Shown here piece by piece: positions 1 through 7,012 of a stretch of 64,000 nt of DNA. This stretch comes from Ignavibacteria bacterium (GTDB lineage: Bacteria; Bacteroidota; Ignavibacteria; Ignavibacteriales; SURF-24). The position numbers and the translations under genes were made by a program. Position 1 is the first letter of the stretch; every line of letters begins with the position of its first letter. The stretch lies in the NCBI GenBank assembly GCA_025612245.1, contig JAAXKQ010000007.1, positions 124,001 through 188,000 on the forward strand, in the 5' to 3' direction. Below the pieces are notes generated by a model. That model made no database searches. It was not told the DNA's origin and saw only the letters and a list, made by a program, of their open reading frames with translations.

Positions 1-50
1 GGGGATGGATCCCCCAGCAGATCAATTTTAAGTACAGCTTTTACTGCCAT
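1..50 (-). CDS. start of an unidentified gene, cut by the left edge
   Basis: A minus-strand reading frame opens with ATG at 50-48 and stays open to base 1, giving MAVKAVLKIDLLGDPSP. The start is supported by GGAG eight bases upstream (minus strand). It lies 45 bp downstream of the stop of the 88-residue gene at 96-362 and points the same way, so it is probably the next gene of the same transcript. The 16 residues are too few to identify a family. Confidence 0.5.
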   Translation of the reverse strand, partial: MAVKAVLKIDLLGDPS

Positions 51-74
51 AATAATTACTCCAATTGGTAATAC

Positions 75-88
75 TTAGCCCGGGCTAA
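75..88. repeat. 14-bp perfect palindrome between genes
   Basis: TTAGCCCGGGCTAA is a perfect 14-bp palindrome in the 45-bp gap between the 88-residue gene and the gene that starts at 50. With no loop it could only form a short hairpin with a few unpaired central bases; it could also be a protein-binding site. No T-run follows on either strand, so it is a poor terminator. Confidence 0.35.
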
Positions 89-95
89 ACCTGTC

Positions 96-362
96 TCAGG
101 CCAGAACTAATTTGGCGTCTCCCAAATAAATTTCGGCTTTGATCTTTTTTATGCCGGCTTGTTCAAGAGCAAAACTAATGTCGGATTTAATTACTTCGGA
201 AATCTCTTCTCTCGACATGTCCCCTTCAAAGGCTACCTGCCAGACGGTATTCATTTTATTAAGCTTCTGCCAGTCGCGCCTGATCAGCTCGCTGGAAAAA
301 TTTCTGCTTTGCTCAAATGAAGCGCTTCCCTTAAAATCCACTGTCATCATGGCTCTAAACAT
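96..362 (-). CDS. small hypothetical protein, 88 aa
   Basis: I do not recognise this protein. It begins MFRAMMTVDF, has a central stretch NKMNTVWQVAF, and ends in a beta-like KIKAEIYLGDAKLVLA. The strand-helix-strand-strand-helix-strand pattern would suit a small ferredoxin-like fold, which is only inference. There is no signal peptide or membrane segment. It starts 23 bp downstream of the 366-residue gene and precedes the partial gene at the left edge, all on the minus strand, so the three are likely co-transcribed. A second start at Met5 is possible; neither start has a clear ribosome binding site. Confidence 0.6.
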   Translation of the reverse strand: MFRAMMTVDFKGSASFEQSRNFSSELIRRDWQKLNKMNTVWQVAFEGDMSREEISEVIKSDISFALEQAGIKKIKAEIYLGDAKLVLA

Positions 363-385
363 ATGTCAAGACTTTCTGTTAAATC

Positions 386-1486
386 TTAGTTTACCATGCT
401 CTGTGCTATCGTCGTCTTAATCGTCTTGAGCATGTATTCCAGTATATTCTGGTATTTGGATTCATAAACTTCCCGGCTCAGACTGTTGATATAGGTATCC
501 AGGTAATAATGCAGGCCATGGCACGAAAAACCGTGCTGAATGTCCCATGCCATGTCGGCAATTGCAGCCTTGAGGAATCCGGCCTCATGACTGTTTAACT
601 TGTTCCTTCCCAGGTAAAATTTATCCAGCTTTGCCGTTGACATTGAAACCGCACGACTGATCATGTCGTTGACGTGAATTGCGTCATCCATGTAATTCGG
701 ATGTGTCTCGCACCTTGGTTCACAGTTCTCACCGGGATTTACCTCGCAGCAGTACTCGTCACATCCTCTTAAGTATTTCAGCCTCCTGATGAGAATATTG
801 ACAGGAATTGCCGGATGGAAGTCTGTTTCCGCCTCCAGGTACGAGGCTATATCTGTCAGCAGTGTCTCGTCATTGGAAAGCAGGTAATACGGAATGGCCT
901 CAAAACTTTCCTCGTCAATGAGCCTCCGGCCTTCGGCCTTTGTGCCCGATTTTACAAAGTAGGCTCTCCCGCTGTGCCTTATGAGCTTAAAATTCTGCTT
1001 CCTCGCAAAATGGTAAATCGTACGCTGCAGCTTTGTGTAATAAGGATCGGAGCTCCTTATTGATTCCGACAGGTGCTGGTCGACCCTGCTTTTAATGAGC
1101 TTGTGAAGAAATTCCATGACCTCGGTTTGAGTTCTGATGGGAGAATCCCAGTTCTTAAAGGCAGTCCTTATCGAAAACTCGTTTTGCTGGTTGCGCAAAA
1201 AAAGCGGGGTTACGGCACTGATGGCAAAATCCTTGTAGTTGTACTCGCCGCCTAAAAAGCAGGGGGCAATCTTGCTCCTGTTCTTAATGACAAACATGTA
1301 AGATATATTGCAGCAGTACTTTGCTAGTGCGTTTAATTCTTCGGGAGTAATATTTTCCTTCTCAAGAATTTCAAGTGTGTTAAGGCTTTTTCTTTTTCTG
1401 TCAGTTTTCATTATCTCAAGCAATTTTTTTTTGAACCTGCCGGCTACTTTAAGCTCAATGTGTGTGTGTGCCTTCAGGAAAGACAC
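386..1486 (-). CDS. hypothetical protein with a Cys cluster, 366 aa
   Basis: Family not recognised. The protein is soluble, without signal peptide or membrane helices. The N-terminal third is basic and helical; the middle holds SSDPYYTKLQRTIYHFARKQ, which looks like a nucleic-acid-binding helical stretch; then comes a compact Cys cluster, GCDEYCCEVNPGENCEPRC, with five cysteines in about 20 residues and His close by, a likely metal site. The C-terminal third is helical. It is the first gene of the minus-strand module that runs off the left edge. Its use as a regulator or nucleic-acid-binding factor is only a guess from composition. Confidence 0.65.
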   Translation of the reverse strand: MSFLKAHTHIELKVAGRFKKKLLEIMKTDRKRKSLNTLEILEKENITPEELNALAKYCCNISYMFVIKNRSKIAPCFLGGEYNYKDFAISAVTPLFLRNQQNEFSIRTAFKNWDSPIRTQTEVMEFLHKLIKSRVDQHLSESIRSSDPYYTKLQRTIYHFARKQNFKLIRHSGRAYFVKSGTKAEGRRLIDEESFEAIPYYLLSNDETLLTDIASYLEAETDFHPAIPVNILIRRLKYLRGCDEYCCEVNPGENCEPRCETHPNYMDDAIHVNDMISRAVSMSTAKLDKFYLGRNKLNSHEAGFLKAAIADMAWDIQHGFSCHGLHYYLDTYINSLSREVYESKYQNILEYMLKTIKTTIAQSMVN

Positions 1487-1544
1487 ACTCTAATAAAATT
1501 CCAAAGCCGGTTTTTAACGGAAAGAAATATAAACAGCCCGGTTT

Positions 1545-1590
1545 CAAAAAAAATCAGTACCCTTTGCCCTGTGAGCAAAAAGGATACTGA
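1545..1590 (-). terminator. terminator-like hairpin with T8, minus strand, orphan
   Basis: Arms at 1554-1565 and 1579-1590 (TCAGTA-CCTTT type, one mismatch) form a hairpin, and on the minus strand it is followed by eight T residues (1553-1546). It lies upstream of the start of the 366-residue gene, so it does not end any annotated gene: on the minus strand nothing is annotated between here and the plus-strand two-component genes. It could end a short antisense or untranslated transcript or act as an attenuator in the leader of the 366-residue gene. Confidence 0.4.
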
Positions 1591-1599
1591 ATCCTGAAT

Positions 1600-1773
1600 T
1601 AAAAATGCGGCGAATTAAGGCCTCCGGAATGCAAATGCAGCCTTAAAAACGCCCGAAACAGCGATTGAGAATTTTTTGTGGAGGAAAATGTAGGGGAAAA
1701 CCGCGATTTTGTGCTGAAATCGAATATCAGTATGCCTTTATTGCAAAAATCAGTATAAGTACTGATTTTTTTT
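1600..1773 (+). ncRNA. candidate structured RNA ending in an intrinsic terminator
   Basis: In the 438-bp gap before the two-component genes, three hairpins follow each other on the plus strand: TTAAGGC/GCCTTAA (1615-1621 with 1640-1646), CGATTT/AAATCG (1704-1709 with 1717-1722), and a perfect 11-bp stem at 1745-1755 with 1760-1770, loop TAAG, running into a T-tract to 1773. The last one is a canonical intrinsic terminator with no ORF in front of it. This suggests a small RNA or a leader with attenuation. A GGAGG three bases before ATG-TAG (1690-1695) is a start-stop pair inside it. No known riboswitch class is recognised. Confidence 0.3.
1745..1773 (+). terminator. intrinsic terminator upstream of the two-component genes
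   Basis: A perfect 11-bp stem AAAAATCAGTA/TACTGATTTTT with a 4-base loop TAAG runs into T8 on the plus strand; the A-run on the left would make it partly two-way. It stands about 150 bp before the small ORF at 1925 with no protein gene upstream on this strand. Confidence 0.55.
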
Positions 1774-1924
1774 AAAAAAACCTGTTGTATATTGAATACC
1801 AGTTATAAAAAAATCATTTTTTCTGTAAAAAAACGGGAATCCGGCTCTATTCGGAAGCATTTTAAGCTCATTGTGAAATTGATACTCTTAAAAAACTGTT
1901 AAATATACGCTCGAATCTATTGTA

Positions 1925-2074
1925 ATGGCTGGATACATGAATTATACAGAACCGTCTGATTATTTACTTCCTTTAGCTCTAGAGCTGTTCGTTGCGGGTA
2001 TCAGTATTATTTCGGCAATATTCCTGCATAATGCACTTATATACTCCATGAAAGAAGAACTATGCTCCAGATGA
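1925..2074 (+). CDS. 49-aa single-span membrane peptide
   Basis: A short ORF, MAGYMNYTEPSDYLLP..., has one strongly hydrophobic stretch of about 22 residues (roughly 14-36, PLALELFVAGISIISAIFL) followed by a short charged tail. Its TGA (2072-2074) overlaps an in-frame ATG of the kinase-like gene (2071) as ATGA, and the longer kinase start at 2062 lies inside it, so translation is probably coupled. No strong ribosome binding site is seen before 1925; Met5 is an alternative start. The likely role, by position only, is a membrane anchor or small partner of the otherwise soluble kinase-like protein downstream. Confidence 0.5.
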   Translation: MAGYMNYTEPSDYLLPLALELFVAGISIISAIFLHNALIYSMKEELCSR

Positions 2075-3099
2075 AAAAACTTGAAAAAAGAGATGCCAGG
2101 CTTTACGCACCTTTTGCTGATTTTGATTCAGAGCCGGTAATCAGTATCGATCCTGAGGGAAGGGTAATTCATACCAACTGCTCCTCAAACCCTTTATACT
2201 CACTGCCGGATCTGCTGGGAAGAAACTCAACTGAATTTATTCACTTCCCGTTCGATATCAGGGAGTTCATACAAAATGACCGCTCGGTTCATTTCTCCGA
2301 CTACATAAGCAACAGGTACTACTCAGTCTATTTCCGCGGAATCTCCGACCTCCAGGTGGGAGAGATATTCCTGCATGACGTCACAGAAGCAAAGATAAAC
2401 GAGGAAAAGCTCATCGACTCTGTGAGAAGACAGAAGGAAATAGCCGATATACTAAGAGAGAAAATGGAGCTTGAGAGGCAAACCCTGGCTGGACGCATCT
2501 ATGACGAGGTGAACCAGAACCTCTCTGTCGTGCGCCTGAAGCTGCAGAAACTGAGCACCCTGCACGATAATACCTGCAACACGGATTCCGAAGAATACCT
2601 CAAGGCTATTAGCCTGCTCGAGAATACCATCAACGTATTAAAAGACATCTCTTACCACCTGAAACCGAAAATCCTGGATGAAGTGGGCCTCGCCCCGGCA
2701 ATTAACGGCCTGTGTACTGAAATATCCAGACAAAGCGGCATAAAGGGAAGCGTAAATATTGTTCAAACTGACAATAACATGGATAAGAAATGCGTAACCT
2801 ACCTCTTTAGAATAATCCAGGAAGCTTTGAACAATGTAGTCATGCATTCAAGGGCTACAGAGTTCAGCGTGCAGCTGATTGAAAATGAAAAGTTTACCAG
2901 GGTCTTCCTTTCCGATAACGGCATCGGATTTGACCCTGAGAAAATAAAGACCGACGATCTGAATAAAGGTCTTGGTCTGTTGAATATTAAAGAAAGGACA
3001 GAAGCCTTGAACGGAAAATTAAAAATCGATTCGTTCCTGAACAAGGGAACAGTTATAATTGTGGAAGTGCCAAAACAAGCAGGACTCGTACATGCCTAG
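2062..3099 (+). CDS. NarL/UhpB-type sensor kinase homologue with the acceptor His replaced by Tyr
   Basis: Order of domains: a PAS-like region (about 15-115), a helical dimerisation segment of the HisKA_3 type (about 130-200) and an HATPase_c domain (about 240-340). The ATP-binding boxes are intact: QEALNNVVMHS (N box), DNGIGF (G1) and GLGLLNIKER (G2). The usual E-L-H-D phospho-acceptor motif reads R-I-Y-D: residue 147 is Tyr (TAT at 2500-2502). In this family that His is the autophosphorylation site, so this is either a pseudokinase or acts only on a phosphorylated partner. No transmembrane segment. Start at 2062 or, by ATGA coupling with the small ORF, 2071. It overlaps the response regulator by 8 bp. 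Confidence 0.85.
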   Translation: MLQMKKLEKRDARLYAPFADFDSEPVISIDPEGRVIHTNCSSNPLYSLPDLLGRNSTEFIHFPFDIREFIQNDRSVHFSDYISNRYYSVYFRGISDLQVGEIFLHDVTEAKINEEKLIDSVRRQKEIADILREKMELERQTLAGRIYDEVNQNLSVVRLKLQKLSTLHDNTCNTDSEEYLKAISLLENTINVLKDISYHLKPKILDEVGLAPAINGLCTEISRQSGIKGSVNIVQTDNNMDKKCVTYLFRIIQEALNNVVMHSRATEFSVQLIENEKFTRVFLSDNGIGFDPEKIKTDDLNKGLGLLNIKERTEALNGKLKIDSFLNKGTVIIVEVPKQAGLVHA

Positions 3100-3793
3100 C
3101 CCGAACAGTATTAGAATAATTGTTGCCGATGACCATTCATTGTTCCGGAGCGGTATTATAAGCCTCCTTGAAGATGCTGCCGAGATTTTTGTGGTGGGAG
3201 AGGCCAACGACGGCATGGATCTTTATAACAAATATTTTGACCTCAGACCTGACGTCGTCCTGGTCGATATTTCTATGCCCGGCGTAACTGGAATCGAAGC
3301 CATGCAGAAAATCCTGGAAAGAGACCCCTCGGCAAAAGCCCTCTTCCTCTCAATGCACGAGGGGGAGGAATATGTTTACCATATACTCAAGGCCGGAGGA
3401 AAGGGACTCATCAGCAAAAATGTCATGAAAGGGGAACTGGTTTACGCCATAAAAACTATCTTCAGCGGAAGAAAGTACTTCGGCGCATACTGGACCGAAG
3501 AAAGACTCGATGAGCTTAAAGAAAAATATTCCGGAGGCAATGCCGGCAGCAGCAGCGCCGCCGCCGGAGGATTCAGCACTATGCTTGCCGAGGCTTCGCT
3601 TACTCAGAGGGAAATCGAGATCCTTAAGCTCATCGGCGAGGGCTATACGAGCAACGAAATTGCAGCCAGAACCGGACTCAGCAAGAGAACCATCGACAGC
3701 CACAGGATTCACCTCATGAGCAAGCTCGGCATCAAAACACTGCCTGAGCTCATAAAGTACGCAATTCAGTACATTCTTCAGCACAGGGATTAG
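3092..3793 (+). CDS. LuxR/NarL-family response regulator
   Basis: The receiver domain (about 1-120) has the acidic pair in VADDHSLFRSG, the phospho-acceptor Asp in VLVDISMPG and the Lys in GLISKN. A Gly/Ala/Ser-rich linker (GGNAGSSSAAAGG) leads to a LuxR-type helix-turn-helix, LTQREIEILKLIGEGYTSNE through RTIDSHRIHLMSKL. The start at 3092 fits the receiver N-terminus; an upstream in-frame ATG at 3059 would add eleven residues inside the kinase gene. The 8-bp overlap says the two are co-translated partners. Since the neighbour lacks its phospho-acceptor His, phosphate may come from another kinase or a small phosphodonor. The gene ends 3 bp from a convergent permease gene. Confidence 0.9.
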   Translation: MPSPNSIRIIVADDHSLFRSGIISLLEDAAEIFVVGEANDGMDLYNKYFDLRPDVVLVDISMPGVTGIEAMQKILERDPSAKALFLSMHEGEEYVYHILKAGGKGLISKNVMKGELVYAIKTIFSGRKYFGAYWTEERLDELKEKYSGGNAGSSSAAAGGFSTMLAEASLTQREIEILKLIGEGYTSNEIAARTGLSKRTIDSHRIHLMSKLGIKTLPELIKYAIQYILQHRD

Positions 3794-3807
3794 AACTTAT
3801 TCTAATC
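3788..3807. terminator. 8-bp inverted repeat across two convergent stop codons
   Basis: GATTAGAA (3788-3795) and TTCTAATC (3800-3807) pair perfectly around a CTTA loop. The repeat covers the stop codons of the response regulator and of the convergent permease gene. It is A+T-rich and has no T-run, so it may be only a weak two-way terminator. Confidence 0.3.
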
Positions 3808-4927
3808 TCTTCCTGAACCTCATTGAGCTCGCCAGCAGAATTGCTGCACCCATCAGGAATAGTATAACTGTCTCTACCCAGAGGTCCGCAAACCCGATCC
3901 CTTTTAGTATTATTCCCCTTAAAATCGTTATGTAATACCTGAGGGGAATTACATACGTGATCACCTGTATCGCTTTCGGCATATTCTCGATCGGAAAGGC
4001 AAAGCCCGAAAGATAAATCATCGGCATCATCAGCCCGAACATCGCAACCATCATCGCCTGCTGCTGCGTCTTTGAGATCGTCGAAATAAATAGCCCCAGG
4101 CCCAGCGTCGAGAGCACGAATAAAAGCGAGGCAAATATGAGAAAAAGAAAACTCCCCCTTACCGGAATCCCAAACCAGAAGGTCATGATGCTCGTTACAA
4201 GCATCACTTCAAGAAATCCTATTATCATAAACGGCACTATCTTTCCTATAATGAGCTGGTGAGGCTTTATGGGCGTTACAATCAGCTGCTCAAGCGTGCC
4301 GATCTCCCTTTCCTTTACTACCGCCATGGACATCAGTATCGTCGTAATAACCATCAGCACCAGCCCCATTATGCTCGGCACCATGAAGTTCCTCGTCTTC
4401 AAATCGGGATTGTACCACACTCGCACCTCGGGCGTAAGCGTGCCCGAAAATGATAGCTTCATGCCCGCCTTCTCCCTGCCTTCAAGCAGTATGTTCTTTG
4501 AATAACTGCTCGTAACGGACTGCACGTACCCGAAGGCAATGGAGGTCTTGTTGCCGTCCGAACCGTCAAAAATTACCTGCAAAGGGGCAGTCTGCATCGT
4601 CTTTATTTTCTTCTCAAAATCAGTCGGAATGACGATTGCGTCAAGCACTTTACCCTGATCTATAAGCTCACTGATCTGGCCGTAGTTCTGGACGTAGTAG
4701 TCGATGGCAAAATAACCCGAGCGCTCGAAGTTTCGTATGAACTCACGGCTGGCTTCGGTCCTGTCCTGGTCGAATACGGCCGTGTGGACCGTGTTGACGT
4801 CCATCGTTGCGGCATAACCTAAAAATATGAGCTGCAGTATGGGCGCAATAAAAACAATTGCAAAAAGGCGCCTGTCCCTTCTTAACTGTATGAATTCCTT
4901 AATAATGATGTTTATGATTGTTTTCAA
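3797..4927 (-). CDS. ABC-2 type export permease (YbhR-like), 376 aa
   Basis: One N-terminal membrane helix (LFAIVFIAPILQLIFLGYAA), a large extracytoplasmic domain (about 45-175) and five C-terminal helices follow the ABC-2 (PF12698-type) layout. The loop MSMAVVKEREIGTLEQLIVT is the coupling-helix motif of this family. It is the last gene of the export operon, 20 bp after its paralogue at 4948-6081; the two presumably form a heterodimer driven by the two ATPases of the operon. In E. coli, YbhS and YbhR have this arrangement and contribute to drug and cation export. Substrate here is unknown. Confidence 0.88.
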   Translation of the reverse strand: MKTIINIIIKEFIQLRRDRRLFAIVFIAPILQLIFLGYAATMDVNTVHTAVFDQDRTEASREFIRNFERSGYFAIDYYVQNYGQISELIDQGKVLDAIVIPTDFEKKIKTMQTAPLQVIFDGSDGNKTSIAFGYVQSVTSSYSKNILLEGREKAGMKLSFSGTLTPEVRVWYNPDLKTRNFMVPSIMGLVLMVITTILMSMAVVKEREIGTLEQLIVTPIKPHQLIIGKIVPFMIIGFLEVMLVTSIMTFWFGIPVRGSFLFLIFASLLFVLSTLGLGLFISTISKTQQQAMMVAMFGLMMPMIYLSGFAFPIENMPKAIQVITYVIPLRYYITILRGIILKGIGFADLWVETVILFLMGAAILLASSMRFRKRLE

Positions 4928-4947
4928 TTTCTTCTTCCTTGTTCAAA

Positions 4948-6081
4948 CTATACTGTCTTCATTTTTCTGTTCCTCAGCGTCGCCAGACCCAAAAATATTG
5001 CCGAGAAAATAAAAAGGTATATTACCTGCGGCCAGAAGGCTTCAAGCCCTACGCCTTTTAAGAGAATGCTCCTGAGAATAATGATGTAAAACTTTGCCGG
5101 TGTAATGTTGGAAAGTAACTGTATAAAGGCGGGCATGCTTTCAATCGGAAATATGAAGCCCGAGAGTATTACAGAGGGGAGCATTGAAATCAGGGACGCC
5201 ATCTGGAAGGCTACCTGCTGGTTCGTGGCTACACTGGAAACAAAAATGCCGAGACTTAAAGAGGCGAAAATAAATACGAGCGTCGTTAAAAAAAGCAGTA
5301 TTAAGTTCCCCTTTATTGGCATGCTGAAAAGGAAATAGCCCGAAATAAGTATGAATACGGCAACTAATAAAGAGATAACGGCATAAGGAACCGTCTTTCC
5401 CAGTATCAGCTCTATTGAGGATAATGGCGAAACGTTAATCTGCTCTATGGTACCCAGCTCTTTTTCTCGCACAATTGATAGTGAAATGGAAATTACAGCC
5501 GTAATTATCATGATCATTGCAATAAGCCCCGGTATCAGAAAATACCTGGAGTCCAGGCTCGGGTTGTACCAGAAGACCGGCTCCAGGTCAACCGGCACGT
5601 AAGTGCCGCCCCGGCCCGTAAGAGCCAGGACCTTACCGGAAAAACCCTGCGAATACGTCATTGTAGCCAGATTCAGATAATTCATAATAAGAGTTGCCGT
5701 ATTGCCGTTTACCCCGTCAATTAAAATCTGAAGGCGTGTATCCTTTTTAGAGTTGAGATTTCTCGACATGTCCTCCGGAAATACAATTACCGCCTGCGCA
5801 ATCTGCTCATCCAGGTACTTTTTTATCTGGCTGCTGCTGTTGATGCTGCCTACAAGGTCGAAATAACTCGAAGAGGTAAGAGTGTTTATAAAGGCCCGCG
5901 TGTCTTCCGACTTGTCCCTGTCATATATTGCAATTTTTATGTGGTGAACGTCGAAATTTATGGCGTAGCCGAATATTACAAGGAGCAGTACGGGAAATAG
6001 GAAAATTATCAGGAGCATCCGGGTATCCCTCTTTAGCTGCCGGACTTCCTTTTTTGCAAGTGCGTAAATTCTGTTAAGCAT
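4948..6081 (-). CDS. ABC-2 type export permease (YbhS-like), 377 aa
   Basis: Same architecture as the neighbouring permease: first helix near residue 25 (LLIIFLFPVLLLVIFGYAI), a periplasmic domain with the ALLTSSYFD-like region, and five C-terminal helices, with the coupling motif SIVREKELGTIEQINVSPLS. The start at 6081 (MLNRIYALAKKEV) is chosen because it is one base after the stop of the ATPase gene; a 19-residue upstream extension would lie inside that gene. The two permeases are only distantly similar, which fits a heterodimer. Part of the TetR-controlled operon 10839-3797. Confidence 0.87.
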   Translation of the reverse strand: MLNRIYALAKKEVRQLKRDTRMLLIIFLFPVLLLVIFGYAINFDVHHIKIAIYDRDKSEDTRAFINTLTSSSYFDLVGSINSSSQIKKYLDEQIAQAVIVFPEDMSRNLNSKKDTRLQILIDGVNGNTATLIMNYLNLATMTYSQGFSGKVLALTGRGGTYVPVDLEPVFWYNPSLDSRYFLIPGLIAMIMIITAVISISLSIVREKELGTIEQINVSPLSSIELILGKTVPYAVISLLVAVFILISGYFLFSMPIKGNLILLFLTTLVFIFASLSLGIFVSSVATNQQVAFQMASLISMLPSVILSGFIFPIESMPAFIQLLSNITPAKFYIIILRSILLKGVGLEAFWPQVIYLFIFSAIFLGLATLRNRKMKTV

Positions 6082-6082
6082 T

Positions 6083-7012
6083 TTATTTTTTATCCTTATC
6101 CAGCAGGTGAATAAATACGTCTTCAAGTGTAGGTACAATCCTGTCTATTCTTTTTACCCGTATTGAATTTTTTTCTGAAAGTATTCTCTTTATCTCTTCT
6201 TCGCCGGTGTATTTATCGTTGACTGCTATGTGCATGTTGTTGCCGAATATGGAAACCTCGTCAACAAAATTCTCTTTTTCCAAAAGTTCCATTGCCTGTA
6301 CCGTATGCTCGCATTCGATTTCAAGAATGGTGTTTTTCAGGTAGTTCGTTTTAAGTTCCTTTGAGCTGCCCTCGGCAACGAGCTTTCCGGCGTTAATGAG
6401 AATGATGTTGTTGCAGAATTCGGCTTCCTCAAGGTAGTGTGTGGTTACAAATACCGTAATCCCGCGCGCTGAAAGCTCGTTTATGAGGTCCCAGAAATTC
6501 CTCCTCGAAATCGGGTCTACTCCGCTCGTGGGCTCGTCAAGAAATACAATTTTTGGCTCGTGTATAACGGCCGTTCCCAGCGCAAGGCGCTGCTTGATGC
6601 CTCCGGGAAGTGATCCCGTAATTGTCTTTTCTCGCCCCTCAAGCCCTGCTACCTTCAAAACCCATTCCTTCCTCTCTTGGAGCTTGCTGTTATAAAGGCC
6701 GTAAATGCCGCCGAAAAAGTTTATATTCTCCTCAACCGTAAGGTCGTTGTATAAGGAAAACTTCTGCGACATGTAGCCTATCTGGGTCTTGACCTTGTCG
6801 GGATCCCTTACAATACTGTATCCGCCTACAATCGCATCCCCGCCCGAAGGCTCCAGTATGCCGCAAAGCATCCGTATTGTGGTCGATTTCCCGGCTCCGT
6901 TGGCCCCCAGAAATCCGAATATCTCCCCCTCGGAAACATTAAAGGAAATGCCGTCAACCGAAACAAACTTTCCGAACTTCTTTGTCAGGTTTTTAACCTC
7001 TATTGAATTCAT
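6083..7012 (-). CDS. ABC transporter ATPase (second of the operon), 309 aa
   Basis: Walker A GANGAGKST (36-44), Q-loop at GYMSQKFSLY, Walker B IVFLDEPTSGVD and the switch His in VFVTTHYLEEAE are all present, with a C-terminal DUF4162-like tail (about 220-309). The signature motif is LPGGIKQ rather than LSGG, replacing the conserved Ser by Pro. E. coli YbhF carries two such ATPase halves in one chain; here they are separate genes with an outer-membrane channel gene between them. Its start overlaps the channel gene stop as ATGA. It likely pairs with the ATPase at 8343-9257 to power the ABC-2 permeases. Confidence 0.9.
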   Translation of the reverse strand: MNSIEVKNLTKKFGKFVSVDGISFNVSEGEIFGFLGANGAGKSTTIRMLCGILEPSGGDAIVGGYSIVRDPDKVKTQIGYMSQKFSLYNDLTVEENINFFGGIYGLYNSKLQERKEWVLKVAGLEGREKTITGSLPGGIKQRLALGTAVIHEPKIVFLDEPTSGVDPISRRNFWDLINELSARGITVFVTTHYLEEAEFCNNIILINAGKLVAEGSSKELKTNYLKNTILEIECEHTVQAMELLEKENFVDEVSIFGNNMHIAVNDKYTGEEEIKRILSEKNSIRVKRIDRIVPTLEDVFIHLLDKDKK

